This document shows positions 47,235 through 57,209 of a DNA stretch of 64,000 nt, piece after piece. The notes under the pieces were generated by a model that worked only from the letters and a program-made list of their open reading frames with translations, was not told the origin of the DNA and searched no databases. Both the position numbers and the translations under genes were made by a program. Every line of letters begins with the position of its first letter. Within the stretch, counting starts at the first letter, position 1. Location of the stretch: positions 1-64,000 of the forward strand of contig JAQQAI010000026.1 of assembly GCA_028532915.1 (NCBI GenBank), read 5' to 3'. This stretch comes from Sphaerochaetaceae bacterium (GTDB lineage Bacteria; Spirochaetota; Spirochaetia; Sphaerochaetales; Sphaerochaetaceae).

Positions 47235-48573
47235 GCAGGGCTTACCTATAGTAGCGATCGTTGGAAGACCCAACGTCGGAAAATCTACTTTATTTAACAG
47301 ACTGGTTCGTAAAAGACGGGCCATCACAGATTCTACCCCGGGAGTCACCCGTGACCTGATACCGGAGAAATGGCTTTTAGGCAATCACAGCGTGCTGCTG
47401 GTTGACAGCGGCGGAGTGAGACTCGATCAGGAAGGGATAGATTTTATCGTCACCAAAAAGAGCCTCTCCGTCCTCGAGATAGCCGACGCTATCGTGATGC
47501 TCATGGATTGCACGGAGGTCACAGCTGAAGATGAGATGCTGATTCAGACACTCAGACGCTTCAGCGACAAGGTCATCATAGCCGTCAACAAGGTTGATGA
47601 TGTGGCCAGGGATGTCCTCGTTCACGATTTTTACCGTTTCGGATATCCCCGTCTGGTCTCTCTCTCATCTGCACACGGTATCGGTATAGATCTGCTGGAA
47701 GAAGAGCTGATGGATCTTATGGATCTTGAAGAACTGGAGGAGCCTGCCGAGGAAGAACCCAGACTGAAGATAGCTGTTCTGGGAAAACCCAATACGGGAA
47801 AATCAACTCTCACCAATGCTCTGACCGGAAATGATACCTCGATAGTGAGCGATGTGCCGGGAACTACCCGTGATGTGATCATGGGGGAATTTTCCTACAG
47901 AGGGACCGACTTCACTATTCTCGATACCGCTGGTATCAGAAGAAAACGAAAGGTCGATGAAGACATCGAATACTATTCGGTGAACAGAGCCATCAAGACG
48001 ATCGACGAGGCGGACATCGTTCTTCTGATGATCGATGTGCAGACAGGTCTTGTGGAACAGGACAAGAAGATCGCTCAGCTGATCGTCCGCAGAGGAAAGG
48101 GGATCATTCTGGTGTTCAACAAGATAGACACCCTTACCGGTATAGCCAACGAACTTGAGGCCATAAAAGACCGGACAAGATTTCTCTTTCCGATTCTCTC
48201 GTTCGCCCCGATCGTACCGATCAGTGCAAAGAAAGGGATCGATATCACCAAGATGCTTGATGTCATCTGGTCGGTTCATAAGCAGCTGAACAAGCGGATC
48301 GAGACGGCACAGCTGAACAATTTTCTCCGCCAGTGGTCCGAAGCCTATGAACCTCCCAGAGGTTCAAAAGGACATTTCAAGGTATATTACGGAACTCAGG
48401 TCAGTGCACCTCCGGTCAGATTTCTCTTTTTCGTCAACCGAAGGAAGGATTTTCCCGAAGGCTACATCAAATATCTGCAGAACTGCATCAGACGGGATCT
48501 CGGATTCTCGGTCGTTCCCGTGGTGGTTGATCTGAAGGAACGGCGGCGTAATACTCCACAGACACGGTTATGA
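47203..48573 (+). CDS. der: GTPase Der (EngA), ribosome assembly
   Basis: The 456-residue double GTPase matures the 50S subunit. First G domain: VAIVGRPNVGKSTLFNRL near residue 17 and NKVD; second: AVLGKPNTGKSTLTNALTG near 190, DTAGIRRK and NKID; a C-terminal KH-like domain follows (NFLRQWSEAYEPPRG, KVYYGTQVSAPPVRFLFF). AAGGGA lies before ATG 47203, inside ptsI (32-base overlap). Its stop overlaps the next gene's start by four bases (ATGA). Confidence 0.96.
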   Translation: MIDSEVLSLRKQGLPIVAIVGRPNVGKSTLFNRLVRKRRAITDSTPGVTRDLIPEKWLLGNHSVLLVDSGGVRLDQEGIDFIVTKKSLSVLEIADAIVMLMDCTEVTAEDEMLIQTLRRFSDKVIIAVNKVDDVARDVLVHDFYRFGYPRLVSLSSAHGIGIDLLEEELMDLMDLEELEEPAEEEPRLKIAVLGKPNTGKSTLTNALTGNDTSIVSDVPGTTRDVIMGEFSYRGTDFTILDTAGIRRKRKVDEDIEYYSVNRAIKTIDEADIVLLMIDVQTGLVEQDKKIAQLIVRRGKGIILVFNKIDTLTGIANELEAIKDRTRFLFPILSFAPIVPISAKKGIDITKMLDVIWSVHKQLNKRIETAQLNNFLRQWSEAYEPPRGSKGHFKVYYGTQVSAPPVRFLFFVNRRKDFPEGYIKYLQNCIRRDLGFSVVPVVVDLKERRRNTPQTRL

Positions 48574-49283
48574 TGGACATTAAAGCTGTATGTTTTGACA
48601 TCGATGGAACGATGTACCCTAAATGGATGACACACCTCTTTCTGGTGCCTACGTTGTTCGGCTCTCCTTCTCTGATGCGCTCCATCCAGAAGTTTCGTGC
48701 CTATATGAGAAGCGGTGGTGACATTCAGGTGACACCCCCGACGCAAGAGGGGTTCAGAATGAAGCAGGCTGAATTCGTTCTGAAGCAGCTCAATAGAGAT
48801 CCTGATGCCTCTGAGATAGAAATGATGGAACGGCGTATCGAAAAGAGTTTTTACCGGAAGATGGAAAAACCCTTTACCCGGATTGTGGCCTACAGAGGAC
48901 TCGAAAAGACGCTGGACTTCCTTTGCAAAAGGGGGATTTGGATAGGAGCTCTTTCAGATTTTCCGATAGAGGAGAAACTGAAGACGCTGAAGGTCGCTCA
49001 TCTGATCGATTTTGCTGAATGTACGGAGGTTTCAGGGTTTCTGAAACCGCACCGGGCTCCGTTCGAATATCTGGTGAAAATGGCGAATTGTCCGCCTCAC
49101 CAGATTCTCTACGTGGGAGACAGTTACCGAAAGGATATCGTGGGGGCTCACGAAGCCGGGATGCGAACAGCCTTGCTCTTACCTCACTCGCGTGGTAAAA
49201 AGAAGGAGAAGTATCCTCTATCCGATATACTTTTTTCTGATTACGACCAATTCAAGAGGACCCTTGATACTCTTATCACTTAG
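48570..49283 (+). CDS. HAD-superfamily hydrolase
   Basis: The 237-residue protein has HAD motif I CFDIDGTMYP near residue 7, motif II-like GALSDFPIEEK, Lys in LKPHRAPFEY and motif III/IV YVGDSYRKDIVGAHEAGM. The cap domain lies between motifs I and II (about residues 20-110). The substrate cannot be told. The start overlaps der by four bases and the downstream coiled-coil gene follows after 9 bases, so all three are cotranscribed. Confidence 0.85.
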   Translation: MMDIKAVCFDIDGTMYPKWMTHLFLVPTLFGSPSLMRSIQKFRAYMRSGGDIQVTPPTQEGFRMKQAEFVLKQLNRDPDASEIEMMERRIEKSFYRKMEKPFTRIVAYRGLEKTLDFLCKRGIWIGALSDFPIEEKLKTLKVAHLIDFAECTEVSGFLKPHRAPFEYLVKMANCPPHQILYVGDSYRKDIVGAHEAGMRTALLLPHSRGKKKEKYPLSDILFSDYDQFKRTLDTLIT

Positions 49284-49292
49284 GAGGCTGCC

Positions 49293-50543
49293 ATGCGAGA
49301 ATTGTTGCCGATGATAGTTTCTATTGTCCTCTTCTTCGTCACCCTGATAGTTATCATCACTCTTCGAAAGGCCGATCGTAGAGATCGGAGCCTCGATCTT
49401 GTCAAACGATATGTGACTCAACATTCCGAAAAACTGCATCGGGCAGGAGAGGAGATGACGACGAAGATAGCGGAGGTGGAATCCCGTTTCTACAAGGCTC
49501 AAAGCGATGCCGATGTCGTCATTACCCACATCGCTGAACAGAAAAAGGAACTGTTTTCCCATCTCGAGGATCTTCAGGAACTTCAGGGGACAGTCGTACA
49601 ATATCATAAAGTGCTCACGAACCTGTCTCAGATGACAGGTGAAGTGGAAAAGAGGACACAGAAAATCAAAGAGGAGATGGAAAGAGTCAAAGAAGTTGAG
49701 CAGATGATAGCTGATTTCAATGCTTCTGTCGCCGAAACCCGTCAGGAGATCGATGAAACCCATCAGCAGCTTCATGAATCGATGAGCGTCTACAAGACGA
49801 AGATCGAACAGCTGATCGAAGATGCTCTCGCTTCACTTAGAGAGTCATTCGAGTCTGAGAAGCAGTCTGACATGGCAGCGATGGAAGCGGTCTTCCAGCA
49901 GCTGAAAGAGACGAGTACTTTTCTTCTTAAAGAGATCCGCAAAGACCTTCTGGATGCCGAAAGGAGCAATGAACTGCTTCTTCAGACCCGCAGCAGTACA
50001 CTCTATCAGATCCAGCAGAAGTGTTCACAGCAGCTTGAAGAGATCAAAGTGCGCACTGCCGAACTCGGTGAGTTGAAAGAACAGATTGATTCTTTGGGTG
50101 AAAAGATCTCGTCTTTGGAGATTGAAAAGAAAGAGAAGGAGAATCACCTCACGGAGATTCAAAATGAACTGACCTCATCCCGTGAAGAAAAAGAAGACCT
50201 TGATGATCAGAAGAAGATCCTGGAAGAACAGATCGAAGAAGCCCTGCGGATCCAAAGACAGCTGAGAGAGGAAGAAGAGCTTTCTTCTCTCATCGAAAGA
50301 GAACGGGTCGATTATCCGGACATGGAAGAGGGTGATGATGAAGCCGATGAATCCAGTGGAGAACCGGAAGAAGATTCACTGGAGGAAAATATCTCATCCG
50401 AGGTGATGTTCGATTTCGAAGAAGAATCTGATGAACAGCTGAAAGAGAAGAAGAGCACTGTGATGGATCACCAGAATGGTATCGATGAGATCGAAGAAGG
50501 CGAGGAAGAGATCTCTCTTGAAGATGATGAAAATGATCTGTAA
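49293..50543 (+). CDS. membrane-anchored coiled-coil protein (SpiroCoCo-like)
   Basis: The 416-residue protein has one N-terminal membrane helix (about residues 5-25: LPMIVSIVLFFVTLIVIITL), then about 300 residues of nearly continuous coiled coil, and a very acidic C-terminal tail (about 340-416). The KADRRDRSLDLVKRYVTQHS segment after the helix and the overall layout match what I recall of the SpiroCoCo proteins, which are restricted to spirochaetes and have no established function. GGAGG precedes ATG 49293. Its coiled-coil nature and cytoplasmic orientation suggest a structural role, inferred only. Confidence 0.65.
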   Translation: MRELLPMIVSIVLFFVTLIVIITLRKADRRDRSLDLVKRYVTQHSEKLHRAGEEMTTKIAEVESRFYKAQSDADVVITHIAEQKKELFSHLEDLQELQGTVVQYHKVLTNLSQMTGEVEKRTQKIKEEMERVKEVEQMIADFNASVAETRQEIDETHQQLHESMSVYKTKIEQLIEDALASLRESFESEKQSDMAAMEAVFQQLKETSTFLLKEIRKDLLDAERSNELLLQTRSSTLYQIQQKCSQQLEEIKVRTAELGELKEQIDSLGEKISSLEIEKKEKENHLTEIQNELTSSREEKEDLDDQKKILEEQIEEALRIQRQLREEEELSSLIERERVDYPDMEEGDDEADESSGEPEEDSLEENISSEVMFDFEEESDEQLKEKKSTVMDHQNGIDEIEEGEEEISLEDDENDL

Positions 50544-50556
50544 CGCCTTAGAGGTC

Positions 50557-50586
50557 TTGTCATTCCATCATACCTCGTGATATAGT
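50557..50586 (+). promoter_or_regulatory. candidate pyrG promoter and leader
   Basis: TTGTCA (50557-50562), 18 bases, TATAGT (50581-50586). The resulting leader of about 150 nt has a hairpin AGAATA/TATTCT (50611-50628) and TTGG/CCAA near 50672-50685. No intrinsic terminator precedes pyrG, so Bacillus-type attenuation is not evident. Confidence 0.45.
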
Positions 50587-50693
50587 CCGTAAGTACCGAC
50601 TCATTCGGCGAGAATATGACTGTATTCTAGAACTTCTACCGACTTGCGGTGCACTTGAAAAGGCATAGGAGTTGGTTTCCCCAAATTATGTAA

Positions 50694-52355
<1,662 letters not shown>

Positions 52356-52377
52356 CGAGTCGAATTGCCTATGAGTA

Positions 52378-52417
52378 TGTTTGGTCTGGTCACTAATACC
52401 TCATGTTCAGACAAACA
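52378..52417 (+). promoter_or_regulatory. imperfect inverted repeat upstream of grpE
   Basis: TGTTTGGTCTG (52378-52388) and CAGACAAACA (52408-52417) pair with one bulged G over a 19-base loop. It lies in the 113-base gap between pyrG and grpE. It is not a CIRCE element, and no good terminator T-run follows, so it may be an operator or an mRNA hairpin. Confidence 0.35.
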
Positions 52418-52468
52418 GCACTATAGGTATGTATGTTTGACCGATATTAATGTTTGCACAGGTATTCC

Positions 52469-53074
52469 ATGAGTAAGAAAGAGAAGAAAGAAGAGAAGCT
52501 AGAAGAGAAGACGGTCGAAGAGGCTGTCGAACAGACCGGTGAAACCGTTGAACAGATTCAGGACCAGCCTGAAGAGACAACCCCTTCACCGCAGGAGATT
52601 CGTATTGCAGAACTGGAAGCAGATTTGGAAGAGCTGAAGAGAGCTCTCAATGAAGAGAAAGAGACCTTCCTCCGCAAGACTGCCGATATGGATAATTATC
52701 GGAAGCGGTTGATCAGGGAAAAAGAGAGTGCGGTTCAATATGCGAACGAGCGTCTCATCAGTGATCTAATCCCGATCATAGATGATTTCGATCGTGCCCT
52801 TGAGGCTTCCGGTACTCAGGATACTGCAGGTCATGCAGACGGTATCAGGATGATACGGCAGCAGCTTCTGGATGTTCTTGACCGGAACTGGGGTCTCAAA
52901 CCGATGGAAGATATTGTCGGAAAAGAGTTCAGTCCTCATGAGCATGAGGCTCTTATGATGGAGACCGGGGATCAGTATGAATCGGAGATAGTCCTTGCCG
53001 AATTGCAAAAGGGTTATTATCTTCATTCTAAGGTGTTACGCCATGCTAAAGTGAAAGTAGGCAAACCTTCATAA
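52469..53074 (+). CDS. grpE: nucleotide exchange factor GrpE
   Basis: The 201-residue GrpE releases ADP from DnaK. An acidic/lysine-rich N-terminus precedes the long dimerisation helix (RKTADMDNYRKRLIREKE) and the C-terminal beta domain with GKEFSPHEHEALMMETGD and LQKGYYLHSKVLRHAKVKVG. ATG 52469 with a weak AGG upstream; a 5-residue TTG-started extension has no support. hrcA, usually next to it in this phylum, is absent. Confidence 0.93.
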   Translation: MSKKEKKEEKLEEKTVEEAVEQTGETVEQIQDQPEETTPSPQEIRIAELEADLEELKRALNEEKETFLRKTADMDNYRKRLIREKESAVQYANERLISDLIPIIDDFDRALEASGTQDTAGHADGIRMIRQQLLDVLDRNWGLKPMEDIVGKEFSPHEHEALMMETGDQYESEIVLAELQKGYYLHSKVLRHAKVKVGKPS

Positions 53075-53138
53075 GCTGACGGCGATGCGACGTAAGTGAC
53101 TATACAACAGTATATTGAATAAAATTAGGAGAACTATT

Positions 53139-55055
53139 ATGGGTAGAATAATCGGAATTGACTTGGGGACAACAAACTCTTGTGTTTCTGTGATGGAAAA
53201 CGGAGATGCTGTTGTAATCCAGAACGCGGAGGGACAGAGAACAACCCCTTCAATCGTCGGCTTCACTGCCAAAGGTGAACGCCTGGTGGGACAGCCTGCC
53301 AAGAACCAGATTGTAACAAACGCAGAGAACACTGTTTCTTCAATAAAGAGATTCATGGGCCGTCGTTTTACCGAGGTTCCTTCAGAAATCGGAAAAGTAT
53401 CATATAAAGTGAAAGCCGGTCCTTCTGATGATATCAGAGTGTCGATCAGAGATAAAGAATACTCACCTCAAGAGATTTCGGCTGCAATCCTTCAGAAAAT
53501 GAAACAGACCGCAGAGGACTATCTTGGTGAGAGTGTTCTGGAAGCTGTCGTAACAGTTCCTGCATACTTCAACGATGCTCAGAGACAGGCCACCAAAGAT
53601 GCCGGTAAGATCGCAGGTCTGGATGTGAAAAGAATCGTCAATGAACCGACCGCTGCCGCTTTGGCCTACGGACTCGGGAAAGATACTACGAAAGAAGAGA
53701 AGATCGCAGTCTACGACCTCGGTGGAGGTACCTTCGATATTTCGATTCTCGAACTCGGCGACGGTGTCTTCGAAGTAAAATCCACCAACGGTGATACTCA
53801 CCTCGGCGGTGATGATTTTGACCAGAAGATCATGGATTGGCTTGTTGAGACTTTCAAACAGGAATCAGGTATTGATCTCTCAAAGGATAAGATGGCCCTC
53901 CAGAGATTGAAGGAAGCTGCAGAGAAGGCTAAGATCGAACTTTCAAGCACCAAAGATACTTCGATCAATCTCCCTTACATCACTGCCGATGCTTCGGGAC
54001 CTAAACACCTTCAGGTCAATCTGACCCGTGCAAAGTTCGAGCAGATGGTTTCAGACCTTGTCGAAAGAAGCAGAAAGCCCTGTATGAATGCGCTGAAGGA
54101 TGCAGGTCTCTCCCCTTCCGATATCGATGAAGTCATCCTCGTCGGCGGAAGTACAAGAATTCCCGCAGTCGGTGCGATCGTCAAAGAGATCTTCCAGAAA
54201 GAGCCTCACAGAGGTGTGAACCCTGATGAAGTAGTTGCCATGGGTGCCGCTATCCAGGGTGGTATATTAGGTGGAGATGTCAAAGATGTTCTTCTTCTCG
54301 ATGTTACACCGCTCTCATTGGGTATCGAGACTCTCGGTGGTATTTCGACCAAGCTGATCGAAAGAAACACGACGATCCCTACCCGCAAGAGCCAGATATT
54401 CTCAACTGCGGCCGACAACCAGACAGCTGTCTCGATTCATGTTCTTCAGGGTGAGAGAGAAATGGCGAGCCAGAACAGGACGCTCGGAAAATTTGATCTG
54501 ATCGGTATTCCTGCGGCTCCACGCGGTGTACCTCAGATCGAAGTCGCCTTCGATATCGATGCTAACGGTATCGTGCATGTAAGTGCCAAAGACCTTGGGA
54601 CAGGGAAAGAGCAGAAGATCAGAATCGAATCTTCATCGGGAATATCTGAAGCAGATATCGAGAAGATGGTGAAAGATGCCGAGATGCATGCTGAAGAAGA
54701 CAAGAAAGAGAGAGAAAAGATTGAAGTGAGAAATGAGGCTGACAATCTTCTCTACTCTACCGAGAAGTCTCTGAAAGAATATGGTGATAAGATCAGTGCA
54801 GACGACAAGTCCAAGATAGAAGAAGCTCTGGAAGCATTGAAGAGTGCCATCTCTTCGGACAATGTTGATGAGATGAAAGCTAAAACTGAAGCTCTGCAGC
54901 AGGCTGCCTACAAGCTGGCTGAAGAGATGTACAAAGCGAACGCAAGTCAGCAGGGTGAAGCCGCTCCTCAGGGAGAGCCTCAGGCAGACCAGGCAGGTTC
55001 ATCAGAAAAGAAAGATGATAATGTCGAAGACGCAGACTACGAAGTCGTTGACTGA
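53139..55055 (+). CDS. dnaK: chaperone protein DnaK (Hsp70)
   Basis: The 638-residue Hsp70 begins [20 protein letters not shown]; nucleotide-binding landmarks are [19 protein letters not shown] and [18 protein letters not shown]. The substrate-binding domain and helical lid follow, ending in a Gln/Gly/Ala-rich linker and DADYEVVD, the usual acidic end. TTAGGAG precedes ATG 53139; an in-frame extension of eight residues lies before that site. Between grpE and dnaJ. Confidence 0.98.
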   Translation: MGRIIGIDLGTTNSCVSVMENGDAVVIQNAEGQRTTPSIVGFTAKGERLVGQPAKNQIVTNAENTVSSIKRFMGRRFTEVPSEIGKVSYKVKAGPSDDIRVSIRDKEYSPQEISAAILQKMKQTAEDYLGESVLEAVVTVPAYFNDAQRQATKDAGKIAGLDVKRIVNEPTAAALAYGLGKDTTKEEKIAVYDLGGGTFDISILELGDGVFEVKSTNGDTHLGGDDFDQKIMDWLVETFKQESGIDLSKDKMALQRLKEAAEKAKIELSSTKDTSINLPYITADASGPKHLQVNLTRAKFEQMVSDLVERSRKPCMNALKDAGLSPSDIDEVILVGGSTRIPAVGAIVKEIFQKEPHRGVNPDEVVAMGAAIQGGILGGDVKDVLLLDVTPLSLGIETLGGISTKLIERNTTIPTRKSQIFSTAADNQTAVSIHVLQGEREMASQNRTLGKFDLIGIPAAPRGVPQIEVAFDIDANGIVHVSAKDLGTGKEQKIRIESSSGISEADIEKMVKDAEMHAEEDKKEREKIEVRNEADNLLYSTEKSLKEYGDKISADDKSKIEEALEALKSAISSDNVDEMKAKTEALQQAAYKLAEEMYKANASQQGEAAPQGEPQADQAGSSEKKDDNVEDADYEVVD

Positions 55056-55083
55056 TAATCTTTGAGTAAGGAAGTGTTGCACC

Positions 55084-56202
55084 GTGGCTAAACGGGATTA
55101 TTACGAAGTTCTCGGGGTCTCAAAAGGGGCCTCGATGGACGAAATAAAAAAAGCGTATCGTAAACTGGCTGTAGCGAATCACCCGGATAAGAATCCGGGT
55201 GACAGTGCCGCTGAGGAAAGGTTTAAGGAAGCAAGTGAAGCATATGAAGTGTTGAGCAACGAACAGAAGCGTCAGGCCTATGACCAGTACGGTTTTGCAG
55301 GCCTTGATGGCGCGGGCGCTCAGGACTATTCAAATGTCTACAGAGATTTCAGCGACCTGTTCGGCGGAGGAGGGCTGGGAGATATCTTCGGCTCTTTCTT
55401 CGGTGGCGGCCAGCGGTCTCAACAGGGAAGAAGGGGCCCCTCTGCGGGTTCTTCTCTCAGATATGATGTAGAGATCGATTTCAAGGATGCTGTCTTCGGT
55501 ACGAAGGTCGAGATCTCGTTCGCCCATCATGTTCACTGTTCGACATGTTCCGGTTCCGGTGTGAAAAGCGGATCGGGAAGAAAGGTCTGTCCGACGTGTA
55601 ATGGTGTCGGGCAGGTAAGAAGGAATTCGGGCTTCTTCTCGATCGCATCGACCTGTCCCACATGTAACGGCGAGGGCTATGTGATAGAGAACCCCTGTGA
55701 TGACTGTCATGGGACAGGATTGAAACGAAAGCAGCAGAAAGTCAAAGTGACAATCCCTGCAGGAGTCGATACAGGAAACAGGATATCGCTTTCCGGTATG
55801 GGAGATGCCGGTCCGAACGGCGGTCCATCAGGCGATCTGTTCGTCTATGTGAATGTACGCCCTCATTCCTATTTTGAGAGGTCGGGAAACGATCTGTACT
55901 GTCAGATCCCGATATCATTCACTCAGGCTGCTTTGGGCGCTACGATCGAAGTACTGACCATTGATGATGTGAAAGTTAAAGTTGCGATTCCGGCAGGCAC
56001 ACAGAACGGAAAGGTCCTTCGTCTCAGAGGTAAAGGAGTTCCGCATCTGAGAAGTTCTTCGAACCAGAGAGGGGACCAGTATATCAAACTGATCGTCGAG
56101 ACACCGAAACGACTCAACCGGGAGGCGAAGAAACTTATGGGACAGCTCGCTGAAGTGTTGGGTGAGAATGAAAGGCCTACACCAGTTCCTTTCAATGATT
56201 AA
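55084..56202 (+). CDS. dnaJ: chaperone protein DnaJ (GTG start)
   Basis: The 372-residue type I J-protein stimulates DnaK. J domain [20 protein letters not shown] with the HPD motif in NHPDKNPG, Gly/Phe region (~75-110), and four zinc-finger repeats [32 protein letters not shown]. Start is GTG 55084. Follows dnaK by 28 bases. Confidence 0.97.
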   Translation: MAKRDYYEVLGVSKGASMDEIKKAYRKLAVANHPDKNPGDSAAEERFKEASEAYEVLSNEQKRQAYDQYGFAGLDGAGAQDYSNVYRDFSDLFGGGGLGDIFGSFFGGGQRSQQGRRGPSAGSSLRYDVEIDFKDAVFGTKVEISFAHHVHCSTCSGSGVKSGSGRKVCPTCNGVGQVRRNSGFFSIASTCPTCNGEGYVIENPCDDCHGTGLKRKQQKVKVTIPAGVDTGNRISLSGMGDAGPNGGPSGDLFVYVNVRPHSYFERSGNDLYCQIPISFTQAALGATIEVLTIDDVKVKVAIPAGTQNGKVLRLRGKGVPHLRSSSNQRGDQYIKLIVETPKRLNREAKKLMGQLAEVLGENERPTPVPFND

Positions 56203-56221
56203 GTAAAGGAAAGAAACGAAT

Positions 56222-56977
56222 ATGGCCGATTTTATTATAGGATTTCATGCGATTGAAGAAGCTTTGAAGAACACCAGTGAACGTGGTGTTCTTTATATCT
56301 GCAGAAATATGGAAAAAAGGAATACCCGCCTCGAATCGATGGGGCGGACGAATCCGAAGATCACTGTTAAAAAGATCGCAAAGGCGGAAATGGACAAGAT
56401 GGTTCCCCGAACGGACCATCGGGGTGTCCTGCTTCAGCTGAAAAGCTCTTCCTCATCACCTCTGAAGAAGAACGAGATGAGCGTGAAGGAGTTTCTCGGC
56501 AATCTGAAAGATGACCAGAGTGCCACTGTTCTGATTCTTGACGGAATCACGGACGTGAACAACCTGGGAGCGATCATGAGAAGTGCCGATCAGTTTTCTG
56601 TTTCTCTGGTGATAGTTCCTACACGAAGAAGTGCACAGGCGAACTCGACAGTGGAACGCATCAGCAGCGGAGCGGCATCGTATGTTCCGACCGCATCTGT
56701 AGCCAACATCGTAAGAGAGATAGAAGTACTTCAGTCAAACGGATTCTGGGTATATGGTGCCGATATGGATGGTGAAGCGCTTCACAACGTGAAATTTCCT
56801 CATCGTACCGCTATCGTCATGGGGTCCGAAGGAAGCGGCCTGAGCCAGCTGGTAGAAAAGCGGTGTGACCATATCGTGTCTATCCCGACAGAAGGTCATA
56901 TCGATTCATTGAATGTATCGGTCGCTACCGGGATTCTTCTATATGAAAGAAGCAGGCAGTTAAAAGTACGATCTTAA
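56222..56977 (+). CDS. rlmB: TrmH/SpoU-family RNA 2'-O-methyltransferase (RlmB-like)
   Basis: The 251-residue protein has a small N-terminal substrate-binding domain (FIIGFHAIEEALKN) and the SPOUT methyltransferase core with motif 1 LILDGITDVNNLGAIMRSAD, motif 2 VMGSEGSGLSQLV and motif 3 IPTEGHIDSLNVSVATGILL. RlmB makes Gm2251 in 23S rRNA; this layout fits it, but the exact target of members varies. It follows dnaJ by 19 bases. Confidence 0.85.
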   Translation: MADFIIGFHAIEEALKNTSERGVLYICRNMEKRNTRLESMGRTNPKITVKKIAKAEMDKMVPRTDHRGVLLQLKSSSSSPLKKNEMSVKEFLGNLKDDQSATVLILDGITDVNNLGAIMRSADQFSVSLVIVPTRRSAQANSTVERISSGAASYVPTASVANIVREIEVLQSNGFWVYGADMDGEALHNVKFPHRTAIVMGSEGSGLSQLVEKRCDHIVSIPTEGHIDSLNVSVATGILLYERSRQLKVRS

Positions 56978-57049
56978 AGAGATGCGGGACTATTTCCTCC
57001 GCTGTTCGTTATTTACACAAATATACAGAAAAGTCATGATGCTGCGGGC

Positions 57050-57082
57050 AATGCAGAGGCTGCCACCGCGGCATTATTTTTT
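57050..57082 (+). terminator. possible terminator after rlmB
   Basis: AATGC (57050-57054) pairs with GCATT (57071-57075), with further G-C pairs inside separated by A/G mismatches, and a T-rich run ATTTTTT (57076-57082) follows. It would end the dnaK-rlmB transcript before the outer-membrane genes. Confidence 0.45.
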
Positions 57083-57116
57083 CTTTGAAAATCTTTACAC
57101 CTGATAAACTTTTTTG

Positions 57117-57132
57117 TGTGATGGTTATCACA
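57117..57132. promoter_or_regulatory. CRP-type palindrome upstream of outer-membrane genes
   Basis: TGTGATGGTTATCACA is an exact TGTGA-N6-TCACA match, the consensus of CRP/FNR-family regulators. It lies 78 bases before the ATG at 57210. A candidate promoter TTGTGT/TAATAT (57114-57119, 57136-57141, 16 apart) overlaps it, which would mean repression; a downstream promoter would mean activation. Confidence 0.65.
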
Positions 57133-57150
57133 AGATAATATAGGTTAACT

Positions 57151-57179
57151 ATGGTAAACAGGGGCAAGAGATGGTAAAC
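57151..57179. repeat. tandem direct repeat ATGGTAAAC, 20 bases apart
   Basis: ATGGTAAAC occurs at 57151-57159 and 57171-57179, exactly two helical turns apart, between the CRP-type palindrome and the ribosome-binding site. The phasing suggests a regulator binding one face of DNA; no regulator is known. Confidence 0.5.
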
Positions 57180-57209
57180 TGTCATAGTATATTTCATCTG
57201 GAGGCCACT

